64,000 nt of DNA from an uncultured Lachnospiraceae bacterium (GTDB taxonomy: Bacteria; Bacillota; Clostridia; Lachnospirales; Lachnospiraceae): contig CAJURF010000008.1 in the NCBI GenBank assembly GCA_910588825.1, positions 1-64,000 of the forward strand, in the 5' to 3' direction. Below the pieces are notes generated by a model that did no database searches, was not told the DNA's origin, and saw only the letters and a list, made by a program, of their open reading frames with translations. Within the stretch, counting starts at the first letter, position 1. Each line of letters begins with the position of its first letter. A program made the translations under genes and the position numbers. Below are positions 25,282 to 33,576 of the stretch, in pieces.

Positions 25282-26395
25282 ATTAAGATTTTATAATTTC
25301 AGACTGGTCTTGTTACTGCTGGGTATCACCACCATCGGTGTACTGCTGGTGGGCAGTGCCATGGAATCTTTGAAGTCCCGCCAGATTATGGGAGCAGTGC
25401 TGGGTGTCAGCGTTATGATTGTGGTATCCCTGATGGATTTCAGCTGGATTTTGAATTTCTACTGGCTGATTTATCTGTTTAATATTGTCATGCTTCTGGG
25501 CGTCAGGCTCATGGGAGATACCGCTGGAGGGGCAACCCGCTGGATTGATATTGCGGGCTTTCGGTTTCAGCCCACAGAGTTGTCAAAGATATTGCTCATA
25601 CTGTTTTTTTCCCGTTATCTGATGGACCATGAGAATGACCTGAATACTATCAAGACAATTGTAAAATGTCTTGTTCTGCTGGCCATTCCCCTTGTGCTGA
25701 TCTATCAGCAGCCGGATTTAAAGAACACCATTACCGTGCTTGCCATGTTCTGTGTATTGATTTATATCGCAGGGCTGAATTATAAAATCATCGGCGGTGC
25801 GGTGCTAATTCTGGCACCTCTGATGATCATCTTTTTATCCATTGTGGTACAGCCGGATCAGAAACTGATTCAGGATTACCAGCGCAAACGGATTATGTCC
25901 TTTTTGTATCCGGAAAGCGAAGAATACAGCGACGATGTGGAGCAGCAGAACAATTCCATGCTGGCCATTGGCTCTGGTGAATTGACCGGAAAAGGGCTGA
26001 ATAATCAGGAATCTTCGGCAAATAAAGGCAACTTTGTATCTCAGATTCAGACAGACTTTATATTCGCTGTGGCAGGTGAGGAACTGGGATTTATTGGATG
26101 CAGCATTATTATCATTGTCTTGTTGTGGATTACACTGGAATGTATCCGTATGAGTCTGCGTGCCAAAGACCTGTCCGGAAAACTAATCTGCTGCGGAGTA
26201 GCCACCCTTGTGGCCCTCCAGAGCTTTATCAATATCTGTGTGGCCACGGGAATCATGCCCAATACCGGAACCCCTCTTCCGTTTATCAGTTACGGACTCA
26301 CCTCTGTAGTCAGTCTTTATATTGGCATGGGACTGGTATTAAATGTGGGGCTGCAGAGCAGTTCTTATAAAACGTCTATTTCCTGGCATAAATAA
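25265..26395 (+). CDS. rodA: RodA-type SEDS peptidoglycan glycosyltransferase
   Basis: The 376-residue protein has about ten membrane segments and SEDS marks: GGATRWIDIAGFRFQPTELSK, IYQQPDLKNTITVLAM (canonical QPDLGT with GT replaced by KN-T), TDFIFAVAGEELGFIG including the conserved catalytic-region Asp, and GIMPNTGTPLPFISYGLTS. It polymerises lipid II with PBP2 encoded three genes upstream. It overlaps minE by 17 nt and is the last gene of the elongation cluster. Confidence 0.94.
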   Translation: MLKQYKLRFYNFRLVLLLLGITTIGVLLVGSAMESLKSRQIMGAVLGVSVMIVVSLMDFSWILNFYWLIYLFNIVMLLGVRLMGDTAGGATRWIDIAGFRFQPTELSKILLILFFSRYLMDHENDLNTIKTIVKCLVLLAIPLVLIYQQPDLKNTITVLAMFCVLIYIAGLNYKIIGGAVLILAPLMIIFLSIVVQPDQKLIQDYQRKRIMSFLYPESEEYSDDVEQQNNSMLAIGSGELTGKGLNNQESSANKGNFVSQIQTDFIFAVAGEELGFIGCSIIIIVLLWITLECIRMSLRAKDLSGKLICCGVATLVALQSFINICVATGIMPNTGTPLPFISYGLTSVVSLYIGMGLVLNVGLQSSSYKTSISWHK

Positions 26396-26401
26396 TTATG
26401 T

Positions 26402-26431
26402 TTGTGTAAAGAATACTTTAAGATGTAAAAT
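26402..26431 (+). promoter_or_regulatory. Possible promoter of the D,D-carboxypeptidase gene
   Basis: TTGTGT (26402-26407) and TAAAAT (26426-26431) are 18 nt apart in the 66-bp gap after rodA. Only the first three -35 bases match the consensus. Confidence 0.4.
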
Positions 26432-26461
26432 ACCTGACAGTTCCAGAAGGGAGAAATTGTT

Positions 26462-27493
26462 ATGGCTCGAAAAAGAAAACCCCAGAAAAAGCGCAGACAC
26501 AAAGCTGGCAGAACACTTCTTTTAGTATTGCTGCTTCTGGTCATTGTCTCTGGAGGTGTATATGTTTATATTTTCTGGCTTTCTGATGTGAAGACCACAC
26601 TGCCTTTGGATTTTCAGGTGTCCGGTCATTTTCCGGGAAAGCTGAAAATCACCGATAATCAGGTACAGGACAGTTTTGCTAAAGATCTGTGTGTATCTGC
26701 ATCGGGGTCTGTTCCTCTGGAAGGAATCAGCCAGGATCCCTCCCAGTATGGCGGATTGTTTGACTTAGACGGCAGAAGAGTGCTGTATGGCCAGAATATT
26801 TATGATAAGCTGTATCCGGCCAGCATCACAAAGATCATGACTGCGATTATAGCATTAAAATACGGCAATCTAAGTGATGTGGTCACTGTCAGCCAGGAAG
26901 CGCTGATTCTGGAAGAAGGCTCTCAGCTCTGCGGCCTGAGACCAGGAGATTCCCTTACTCTGGAACACCTGCTGTATGGCCTGCTGGTCTATTCCGGCAA
27001 TGATGCTGGTGCGGCTATCGCAGAACATGTGGGAGGCACCCAGGAAAACTTTGTGCAGATGATGAATGAGGAAGTGTCCCGTCTGGGCATGACTAACACT
27101 CATTTTGTCAATCCCCACGGCCTGCAGAGCACAGAACACTATACAAGCATTTATGATATTTATCTTATGCTGAATGAGGCAATAAAATATCCCAAATTTG
27201 TGGAGATTATCCAGATGAGCGCGTTTACCGTTCCCGTCAAAAATGCCGCAGGGCAGGAGAATTCCATGTATCTGGAATCTACAGATTATTATCTGATCGG
27301 AGAAGCCACAGAGCCGAAAGGAGTAACCGTGCTGGGAGGAAAAACCGGTACCACCGACGAGGCAGGGAATTGTCTGGCACTGGTATGTCAGAACGAATAC
27401 GGTAAAACTTTCATCAGCATTGTGACAAATGCCGAATCCAAACCTGTTTTGTATGAACAAATGAATCAATTATTAGAACATATTAATTCCTGA
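26462..27493 (+). CDS. D-alanyl-D-alanine carboxypeptidase (peptidase S11)
   Basis: This 343-residue membrane-anchored penicillin-binding protein trims the terminal D-Ala of stem peptides. A strongly basic N-terminus (ARKRKPQKKRRHK) is followed by a membrane segment at about 18-40, so the enzyme is anchored at its N-terminus, unlike the C-terminal amphipathic anchor of DacA. Active-site motifs are SITK (Ser121), SGN (178-180) and KTGT (294-297). It follows rodA after 66 bp and belongs functionally with the wall-elongation genes. Confidence 0.93.
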   Translation: MARKRKPQKKRRHKAGRTLLLVLLLLVIVSGGVYVYIFWLSDVKTTLPLDFQVSGHFPGKLKITDNQVQDSFAKDLCVSASGSVPLEGISQDPSQYGGLFDLDGRRVLYGQNIYDKLYPASITKIMTAIIALKYGNLSDVVTVSQEALILEEGSQLCGLRPGDSLTLEHLLYGLLVYSGNDAGAAIAEHVGGTQENFVQMMNEEVSRLGMTNTHFVNPHGLQSTEHYTSIYDIYLMLNEAIKYPKFVEIIQMSAFTVPVKNAAGQENSMYLESTDYYLIGEATEPKGVTVLGGKTGTTDEAGNCLALVCQNEYGKTFISIVTNAESKPVLYEQMNQLLEHINS

Positions 27494-27502
27494 AAATAAT
27501 GA

Positions 27503-27531
27503 TTGAACTTTTTGCCTATATGCACTATAAT
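27503..27531 (+). promoter_or_regulatory. Strong sigma-A-type promoter before the small P-loop protein
   Basis: TTGAAC (27503-27508) and a perfect TATAAT (27526-27531) are 17 nt apart. Transcription would start near 27538 and give a leader of about 50 nt before AGGAGG and the ATG at 27591. Confidence 0.7.
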
Positions 27532-27590
27532 TGAACTATCACAAATAGAAATTTGTTAAAAATACCTATGTTTCTAAGGAGGAAAGCAGG

Positions 27591-28010
27591 ATGGTTGAAC
27601 TAATAGTAGGAAAGAAGGGCAAAGGTAAAACAAAAGTTTTATTGGAAAGAGTAAACAGCGCAATCAAAAGCGCAAACGGCAGCATTGTGTATCTGGACAA
27701 GAGCACAAAACATATGTATGAATTAAATAATAAAATACGGCTGATTGATGTATCTGCCTTCCCATTGAAAAACAGCGATGAATTTGTGGGATTTATCTGC
27801 GGAATTATCTCCCAGGACCACGATTTGGAGGAGATTTATCTGGACAGTTTTCTAACAATTTCCAAACTGGAAGGACAGGATGTGACCGATACATTGACTC
27901 AGTTAGATGCCATCGGACAGAAGTTCAATCTTACCTTTGTGATCAGTATATCTCTGAACAAAGAAGAAATACCCGCATCTCTCCAGTCTAAAATTGTAAC
28001 AGCATTATAA
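27591..28010 (+). CDS. Small P-loop NTPase-like protein of unknown function
   Basis: The 139-residue protein starts with VELIVGKKGKGKTKVLLERV, a good Walker A (GxxGxGKT), and has a possible Walker B at LEEIYLDSFL near residue 84. It lacks the C-terminal half expected of PilT/RecA or AAA proteins. It has no membrane segment. I have seen similar short proteins described loosely as twitching-motility-like in Clostridia, but no pilus gene is nearby. It forms its own transcription unit between the promoter at 27503 and the terminator at 28042, which argues for a real, separately controlled function. Confidence 0.8.
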   Translation: MVELIVGKKGKGKTKVLLERVNSAIKSANGSIVYLDKSTKHMYELNNKIRLIDVSAFPLKNSDEFVGFICGIISQDHDLEEIYLDSFLTISKLEGQDVTDTLTQLDAIGQKFNLTFVISISLNKEEIPASLQSKIVTAL

Positions 28011-28041
28011 GAAATTATTGGATAGAATTACATAAGGAACT

Positions 28042-28083
28042 GCAGGGAAAGATACCAAAGAGAGTACCTTTCCCTGCTTTTTT
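28042..28083 (+). terminator. Rho-independent terminator of the P-loop gene
   Basis: A perfect 10-bp stem, GCAGGGAAAG (28042-28051) with CTTTCCCTGC (28068-28077), is followed directly by six T. It lies 32 nt after the stop of the P-loop gene and 12 nt before the end of the convergent DUF378 gene. Confidence 0.9.
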
Positions 28084-28094
28084 ATTCCCAGTTT

Positions 28095-28316
28095 TTATTC
28101 GTGGACTTCCATAGCAGTGGTTCCAACCCTGCCAAACATGCTGATCAGGTAAAGCCCGCAGATTCCTACAAGCCCGTATACAATACGGGAAACCCAGGAC
28201 ATATTACCAAAGATAAAAGCAACCAGGTCAAACCGGAACAGTGCGATTAACCCCCAGTTCACGGCTCCCACTATGGCGATGATTAATGCTGTATAATCCA
28301 GACCTTTTGAATTCAT
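28095..28316 (-). CDS. DUF378 family membrane protein
   Basis: A 73-residue protein with two membrane segments (TALIIAIVGAVNWGLIALF and IVYGLVGICGLYLISMFGR). The motif IVGAVNWGLIALFRFDLV is the DUF378 signature. Function unknown. AGGAGG lies about 9 nt before the ATG on the minus strand. It is the only minus-strand gene between 2.2 and 35.1 kb and is transcribed toward the P-loop gene. Confidence 0.88.
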   Translation of the reverse strand: MNSKGLDYTALIIAIVGAVNWGLIALFRFDLVAFIFGNMSWVSRIVYGLVGICGLYLISMFGRVGTTAMEVHE

Positions 28317-28399
28317 GGCATATCCCTCCTGTTTTCATATTGGTTATGGTCATATTGTAGTATTTCCCTGGTTATTTGAATTTATGCACAGCGGCAGAT

Positions 28400-28428
28400 T
28401 TGCGTAATTCCTAAAAATGTGGTAGAAT
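28400..28428 (+). promoter_or_regulatory. Predicted promoter of the ylmE-sepF-ylmH cluster
   Basis: TTGCGT (28400-28405) and TAGAAT (28423-28428) are 17 nt apart. A second TATAAT at 28442-28447 has no good -35. The cluster's first gene starts at 28476. Confidence 0.45.
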
Positions 28429-28475
28429 ACCATAGATTAAATATAATGCATATATCTGTTAAAGGAGGAGGCCTA

Positions 28476-29864
28476 TTGGCAGGTAATAAACAGATTCCCT
28501 TTCCTTCCAGCAAAGTCCGGTGGAAAGATTTTAAAAGAGTTTTTACGCTGAATATCGGCACCATTTTATTCGGGTGTTTATTTATTTACATGCTGTTCAG
28601 CATTATTTTGTATTTTACATCCGTTCATTTTACATCCTACCAGGTGGTGGCGGGACCTTTGTCCAAAAATGAGACTTATACAGGACTTGCCCTCTATAAT
28701 GAGCAGGTGGTTACCGCGGATACAGGCGGATACCTGAATTATTACACCCGTGAAGGGATCAAAATAAATGCTTCTGCAATTGTTTACAGTTTAGGAGAAC
28801 AGCAGATGCAGGCTGCGGCACAGGCATTAACAGAGGAAGATCTGGCGATGCTTCGGGAACAGATGAACAGCTTTTCCTATGGATTCCAGCCGGAAAATTT
28901 CAGCAGCACCTATAATTTTAAATACGATCTGGGGGGGAGTATTCTCCAGTATTCTGTCGATAATCAAAACAGTATGCAGGAAGCAGAACAGGCCCCTGCG
29001 CTGACCATGGGGGGGCAGACATTAATCCGCACCCGCGGGGAAGGAATTATTCTTTTTTCCCGTGACGGGTATGAGAATACCACTGTAGACAGCTTCACAG
29101 AGGCTGATTTTGACCAGATAGCATACCACAAGGAAGGCCTGAAAACAAAAGATCCCATACAGGCCGGAGATGCGGTTTACCGGCTGCTCACAGGGGAAAC
29201 CTGGAACTTAATCATTCCGTTAAGCGACCGGCAGGCCAGTGCTCTGGCTGACAAAACTGTGATCAAAGTCCGTTTTCTGAAAGATAACGTTTCCCAGAAC
29301 GGAGACTTCTCTATTATAGAACGGGATGGAAAAAAGTATGGAAATATTGAATTTGGCAGCGGCCTGATCCGCTATGCAGGTGAACGTTTTCTGGACATTG
29401 AACTGGTGACAAATGTGCAGAGCGGCCTGAAAATACCTTTGACTTCCATTGTAAATAAAGACTTTTATATGATTCCCATAGAGTATCAAAAAGTGGAGAG
29501 TGATTCAGGCGAAGCTGGTTTTTTGATGGAAGGCAGTAGTAAAAAGAGGGGAAAAGCAGATGCCAAGTTTGTGAGCACAGTGATCTATGAACAGGATGAA
29601 AATTACTGTTATGTGGACACCTCAGCATTTCCCAAAGGAACCATTCTTCTGAATCCGGATTCCAATGACCGTTATGTGGTGGAAGATACAGCGGCTCTGG
29701 AAGGAGCTTATTGTATCAATAAAGGGTATGCTGTATTCCGCTTTATCAATATTATTGAGCAGAATGAAGAGTTCTGTATTATAGAGAAAAATACCGAATA
29801 CGGCCTGTCTCAGTATGATCATATTATACTGGATGCTTCACAGGTAAAAGAGGAGAATATGTAA
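28476..29864 (+). CDS. HlyD-like membrane adaptor protein in the division cluster
   Basis: The 462-residue protein has an N-terminal membrane segment at about 30-55 and a long outside region with HlyD/RND-adaptor character: VVAGPLSKNETYTGLALYNEQ near the start, a later barrel-like segment NVQSGLKIPLTSIVNKDFYMI, and a C-terminal domain. AAAGGAGG (28461-28468) fixes a TTG start at 28476; an earlier ATG (28446) would lie before that site. No exporter ATPase or permease is adjacent. It is instead followed by ylmE (13-bp gap) and sepF. Such proteins recur beside sepF in Lachnospiraceae as far as I recall, but no function is established. Confidence 0.78.
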   Translation: MAGNKQIPFPSSKVRWKDFKRVFTLNIGTILFGCLFIYMLFSIILYFTSVHFTSYQVVAGPLSKNETYTGLALYNEQVVTADTGGYLNYYTREGIKINASAIVYSLGEQQMQAAAQALTEEDLAMLREQMNSFSYGFQPENFSSTYNFKYDLGGSILQYSVDNQNSMQEAEQAPALTMGGQTLIRTRGEGIILFSRDGYENTTVDSFTEADFDQIAYHKEGLKTKDPIQAGDAVYRLLTGETWNLIIPLSDRQASALADKTVIKVRFLKDNVSQNGDFSIIERDGKKYGNIEFGSGLIRYAGERFLDIELVTNVQSGLKIPLTSIVNKDFYMIPIEYQKVESDSGEAGFLMEGSSKKRGKADAKFVSTVIYEQDENYCYVDTSAFPKGTILLNPDSNDRYVVEDTAALEGAYCINKGYAVFRFINIIEQNEEFCIIEKNTEYGLSQYDHIILDASQVKEENM

Positions 29865-29877
29865 AGGGGATGAGAAT

Positions 29878-30570
29878 ATGATCAAAGAACAATTGGAAAT
29901 AGTGGAAAATAATATCTGCCGTGCCTGCAGCAAAAGCAAAAGAAACCGGGAAGAAGTTACACTGATAGCCGTGAGCAAAACAAAACCTGTGGAAGACTTA
30001 AAAGAGGCTTACGCCTGCGGGATGCGGTATTTTGGTGAAAACAAAGTGCAGGAAATTATGGATAAATACCCTCAGATGCCGGCAGATGTAAAATGGCATA
30101 TGATCGGACATCTTCAGAGAAATAAAGTGAAATACATTATAGATAAAGCCGCCATGATACACTCAGTAGATTCCCTGCGTCTGGCTGAGACCATTCAGAC
30201 AGAGGCTGCCAAACACCAGGTGTCTGTGCCCATTCTTCTGGAGGTAAACGTGGCAGAAGAAGACAGTAAATTCGGACTTTCTGTCAAAGATACCCTGCCA
30301 TTGGCAGAACAAATCAGTACCTTTCCCAATCTTCAGATAAAGGGCCTTATGACCATTGCACCTTTTGTGGAAAATCCGGAGGAAAACAGATGGGTATTTC
30401 GCCAATTGAAAAAATTAAGTGTTGACATTGATGAAAAAAACATTGATAATGTAGATATGTGTGTACTGAGCATGGGCATGACCGGAGACTATGAAGTCGC
30501 CATAGAGGAAGGCTCTACCATGGTGAGGGTAGGGACAGGTATATTCGGAAGCCGGAATTACCAGTTGTAA
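29878..30570 (+). CDS. ylmE: YggS-family PLP homeostasis protein
   Basis: A 230-residue PLP-binding barrel protein related to YggS/PROSC/YlmE. The PLP lysine is in TLIAVSKTKPVEDL; MRYFGENKVQEIMDKYP, WHMIGHLQRNKVKYI and CVLSMGMTGDYEVAIEEGSTMVRVG are standard and include the phosphate-binding segment. It helps control free PLP and amino acid pools and is not a known catalyst. Its position directly before sepF matches Bacillus ylmE-ylmF. Confidence 0.94.
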   Translation: MIKEQLEIVENNICRACSKSKRNREEVTLIAVSKTKPVEDLKEAYACGMRYFGENKVQEIMDKYPQMPADVKWHMIGHLQRNKVKYIIDKAAMIHSVDSLRLAETIQTEAAKHQVSVPILLEVNVAEEDSKFGLSVKDTLPLAEQISTFPNLQIKGLMTIAPFVENPEENRWVFRQLKKLSVDIDEKNIDNVDMCVLSMGMTGDYEVAIEEGSTMVRVGTGIFGSRNYQL

Positions 30571-30615
30571 TGTAGTTTCTTACGTTGCTGACTGAAGTGA
30601 GATTGGAGAATAGAA

Positions 30616-31188
30616 ATGGGTGTTTTTGACAAGTTCCTGGACGCAATTAAGCTCAACGACGATTACGACGACGATGATTTTCTGGATGATGAATTTGACG
30701 ATGACTTTGAGGAGCAGAGACCCCGGAGAAAATTTTTCGATAAATTCCAGAAAACTGATGACGAAGATGAATACTATGATGAGCCACAGCCGAGAAGTTC
30801 TGCAAAATCAGATAAATCAGCACAAAAGCTAAATGGAAAAACTGTAAAAACAGCTTCTTCAAAAATTACTCCTATGCGCACTCCAAAAAAAGGACAATCC
30901 ATGGAAGTGTGTGTAATCCGTCCCACAGGTATGGACGATACAAAGGAAATTGCCGATACACTAATGTCCAACTGTACTGTAGTTTTGAATCTGGAAGGGG
31001 TAGATGTGGACATGGCACAGCGCATCATTGATTTTACGTCAGGATGCTGTTATTCCCTAAATGGAGGAATCCAGATGATATCCGGCTATATTTTTATTCT
31101 TACACCGTTTAATGTGGATATATCCGGCGATTTCCAGGATATTTTGACCAGTGCGCTTCCTTCCGCACGTACAGAGCTGAAGAAATGA
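30616..31188 (+). CDS. sepF: Cell division protein SepF
   Basis: The 190-residue protein binds FtsZ and the membrane and aligns Z-ring filaments. The N-terminal amphipathic helix is MGVFDKFLDAIKL. Next is a very acidic linker (residues 14-60, Asp-rich) and a Ser/Lys-rich part. The C-terminal SepF core begins near VCVIRPTGMDDTKEIADTL and contains NLEGVDVDMAQRIIDFTSG and the ending FILTPFNVDISGDF. The linker is longer and more acidic than in Bacillus. It overlaps ylmH by 4 nt. Confidence 0.95.
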   Translation: MGVFDKFLDAIKLNDDYDDDDFLDDEFDDDFEEQRPRRKFFDKFQKTDDEDEYYDEPQPRSSAKSDKSAQKLNGKTVKTASSKITPMRTPKKGQSMEVCVIRPTGMDDTKEIADTLMSNCTVVLNLEGVDVDMAQRIIDFTSGCCYSLNGGIQMISGYIFILTPFNVDISGDFQDILTSALPSARTELKK

Positions 31189-31940
31189 ATAAAACAGATA
31201 CCTTTTTCAAAAACCGGATAGAAGATTTAAAAAACATGGCTTTTCAACGGGATATAGTTATGTTTACTGAATTTTTGGATCTTCACCAGCTACACATGAT
31301 TCACAACCTGGGAAAAGACTTTTCTGGCATTGCCATGGAAACTTCCGGGGGGTATGAGTGTGCGGAGCGTCAGATGGCAGCCTTTATCCCTGACGCTCTT
31401 TTTTATGAATGGGATTATCCCATTACCTGCCTGAAAATCACAAAAGATACAAAAAAATTCCAGGAAAATTTAAGCCATCGGGATTATCTGGGCGCTATGG
31501 TACATTTGGGTGTGGACAGAAGCGTAATCGGCGATATCTTGATTCGCGGGGAAGATGCCTGGTTCTTTTGCGTGGACTCCATGGCTGATTTTTTTGTACA
31601 GGAGCTTGTAAAAGTCCGCCACACAGCGGTGCATACCCAGATTGCACCCCAGGCGGAAACTCCTCTGGAGCCAGTGAGAGAGCCTGTTCAGGCCACAGTC
31701 TCCTCTGCGCGTCTGGATGCGGTGGCAGCGGCCGCTTTTTCCAGTTCCCGGACCAAGATACTTCCTCTGATTCAGGGGGGAAAGGTGTATGTGAACAGCA
31801 TTCTTATTGTTTCAAATGCATATACACTGAAAGAAGGCGATATTGTGTCTGTCAGGGGGAAAGGGAAGTTCTGCTTCCGGCAGATTCTTTCCCAGACTAA
31901 AAAGGGAAAATACCGGGTACTTCTGGAACGATATCAATAA
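31185..31940 (+). CDS. ylmH: S4-domain RNA-binding protein YlmH
   Basis: The 251-residue protein has a C-terminal S4 RNA-binding domain (about 175-240: SSARLDAVAAAAFSSSR, IQGGKVYVNSILIVSNAYTL, GDIVSVRGKGKF). The N-terminal part contains YECAERQMAAFIPD, typical of YlmH. In Firmicutes the gene belongs to the division cluster, and recent work on Bacillus links YlmH to rescue of stalled ribosomes. It overlaps sepF by 4 nt and precedes aroB by 26 bp. divIVA and ileS, often next in Bacillus, are not here. Confidence 0.92.
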   Translation: MNKTDTFFKNRIEDLKNMAFQRDIVMFTEFLDLHQLHMIHNLGKDFSGIAMETSGGYECAERQMAAFIPDALFYEWDYPITCLKITKDTKKFQENLSHRDYLGAMVHLGVDRSVIGDILIRGEDAWFFCVDSMADFFVQELVKVRHTAVHTQIAPQAETPLEPVREPVQATVSSARLDAVAAAAFSSSRTKILPLIQGGKVYVNSILIVSNAYTLKEGDIVSVRGKGKFCFRQILSQTKKGKYRVLLERYQ

Positions 31941-31966
31941 AATACAGATTAACAGGAGGATAGGAG

Positions 31967-33070
31967 ATGGACAAAAAAAACAGACTGCAGGTGGAAAGGG
32001 ACAAAGATTTTTCCTATTCTATTTATCTGGAAAAAGACTTCTCCAGACTGACAGAGGCTCTCTCACAATGCCGGCAGACAGATGGGAAAGTCTGTGTGGT
32101 GACAGATACCCATGTGGATCCTTTGTACTGCCAGGCTGTAAAAGATGAATTGAAGAAAGTCTTTTCAAAAGTTACCTGCTTTGTCATGGAGGCCGGAGAA
32201 GCCCATAAACAGTTATCGACTGTTCAGGATTTATATGCCCATTTAATCCACAATAATTTTGAGCGCAGAGATCTCCTGCTGGCTCTAGGGGGCGGGGTAA
32301 TCGGAGATTTAACGGGATTTGCTGCAGCCACTTACTTAAGAGGCATTGACTTTGTTCAGGTTCCCACCACTTTGCTGGCCCAGGTGGACAGCAGCATTGG
32401 GGGAAAGACAGGGGTGGACTTTGAAAGCTATAAAAATATGGTGGGAGCGTTTCATCAGCCCAAATTGGTGTATATGAATCTGAATACACTGAATACGCTG
32501 GACAAAGAGCAATTTGCCTGCGGCATGGCAGAGATTTTAAAGCACGGTCTGCTGAAAGATGAGGCCTACTACCAGTGGCTGGAAGAACACCATATGTCCA
32601 TCCTGGACAGAGAGCTTAGCACACTCCAGGAGATGATTTTCAGAAGCTGCCAAATCAAAGGAGACATTGTGAAGCAGGACCCCCACGAGAAAGGCCTCCG
32701 GGCTCTTTTGAATCTGGGACATACCATTGGACATGCCATAGAGAGAAAGATGGACTTTCAGATGCTCCACGGACAGTGTGTGGCCCTGGGATATACAGCG
32801 GCAGCATTTTTATCCCAGCGCCGGGGCCTGATTGAAAAAGATGTGCTGGATAAAATAGAAAAAATCAACGGACTTTTCCATCTTCCAGTACAAATCAAGG
32901 CAGACTTATCCACAGAAGACCTTCTGGAAACCACAAGAAAAGATAAAAAAATGTCCCAGGGAAGGGTCCGTTTCATTCTGCTTCGGAAAATCGGAGAGGC
33001 ATTTGCAGACCATACAGTGAGTGAGGATGAACTGCGGGCAGCCATTGATTATCTGAAAGGCGTATCATGA
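31967..33070 (+). CDS. aroB: 3-dehydroquinate synthase
   Basis: Second step of the shikimate pathway: NAD- and metal-dependent cyclisation of DAHP. The protein has 367 residues with LALGGGVIGDLTGFAAATYL, VQVPTTLLAQVDSSIGGKTG and LNLGHTIGHAIE carrying NAD, substrate and metal ligands. AGGAGG precedes the ATG. It is inserted between ylmH and lspA and overlaps lspA by 4 nt. The final enzyme of the pathway, aroC, is at 58.5 kb; other aro genes are not in the window. Confidence 0.96.
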   Translation: MDKKNRLQVERDKDFSYSIYLEKDFSRLTEALSQCRQTDGKVCVVTDTHVDPLYCQAVKDELKKVFSKVTCFVMEAGEAHKQLSTVQDLYAHLIHNNFERRDLLLALGGGVIGDLTGFAAATYLRGIDFVQVPTTLLAQVDSSIGGKTGVDFESYKNMVGAFHQPKLVYMNLNTLNTLDKEQFACGMAEILKHGLLKDEAYYQWLEEHHMSILDRELSTLQEMIFRSCQIKGDIVKQDPHEKGLRALLNLGHTIGHAIERKMDFQMLHGQCVALGYTAAAFLSQRRGLIEKDVLDKIEKINGLFHLPVQIKADLSTEDLLETTRKDKKMSQGRVRFILLRKIGEAFADHTVSEDELRAAIDYLKGVS

Positions 33071-33576
33071 AGGAAAAGAAAAAAACATATCTTATATGGA
33101 CTGCCGGAAGCGCCCTTGCCCTGGTTCTGATTGATCAGCTGGCCAAATATCTGGCCGCTGTCAATCTGCGGGGAAAGGAAGACATTATTCTGATTCCCCG
33201 TGTGTTTCAACTGCATTATCTGGAAAACAGGGGCGCAGCTTTCGGTCTGTTCCAAAATCAGAAAATCGTCTTTCTCGTGCTGTGTGCAGTGTTTCTGGCA
33301 GGAGTGGCATGGTTCCTGTATAAAACGCCTCCATCCAGCCGTTATATCCCCTTTTACGCCTTGGGGGCCGGTTTATCAGCAGGAGCTTTGGGTAACGGGA
33401 TTGACCGCCTTTTACACGGATATGTGGTGGATTTTTTCTATTTTTCTCTGATTGATTTTCCTGTGTTTAATGTGGCGGATATTTATGTGGTAGTCAGCAG
33501 TATCTGTTTGTTTATCTATGTCTGCTTTGTGTATCAGGAAGAAGATTTTTCATTTATGCAGAGGAAAAAGGGATGA
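33067..33576 (+). CDS. lspA: Lipoprotein signal peptidase
   Basis: A 169-residue aspartyl protease with four membrane segments that cleaves lipoprotein signal peptides after diacylglycerol transfer. Catalytic regions are LSAGALGNGIDRLLHGYVVD and FPVFNVADIYV with one Asp each; HYLENRGAAFGLF is also conserved. Its substrates include the binding protein encoded at 48.2-49.5 kb. It overlaps both neighbours by 4 nt. Confidence 0.96.
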   Translation: MKEKKKTYLIWTAGSALALVLIDQLAKYLAAVNLRGKEDIILIPRVFQLHYLENRGAAFGLFQNQKIVFLVLCAVFLAGVAWFLYKTPPSSRYIPFYALGAGLSAGALGNGIDRLLHGYVVDFFYFSLIDFPVFNVADIYVVVSSICLFIYVCFVYQEEDFSFMQRKKG

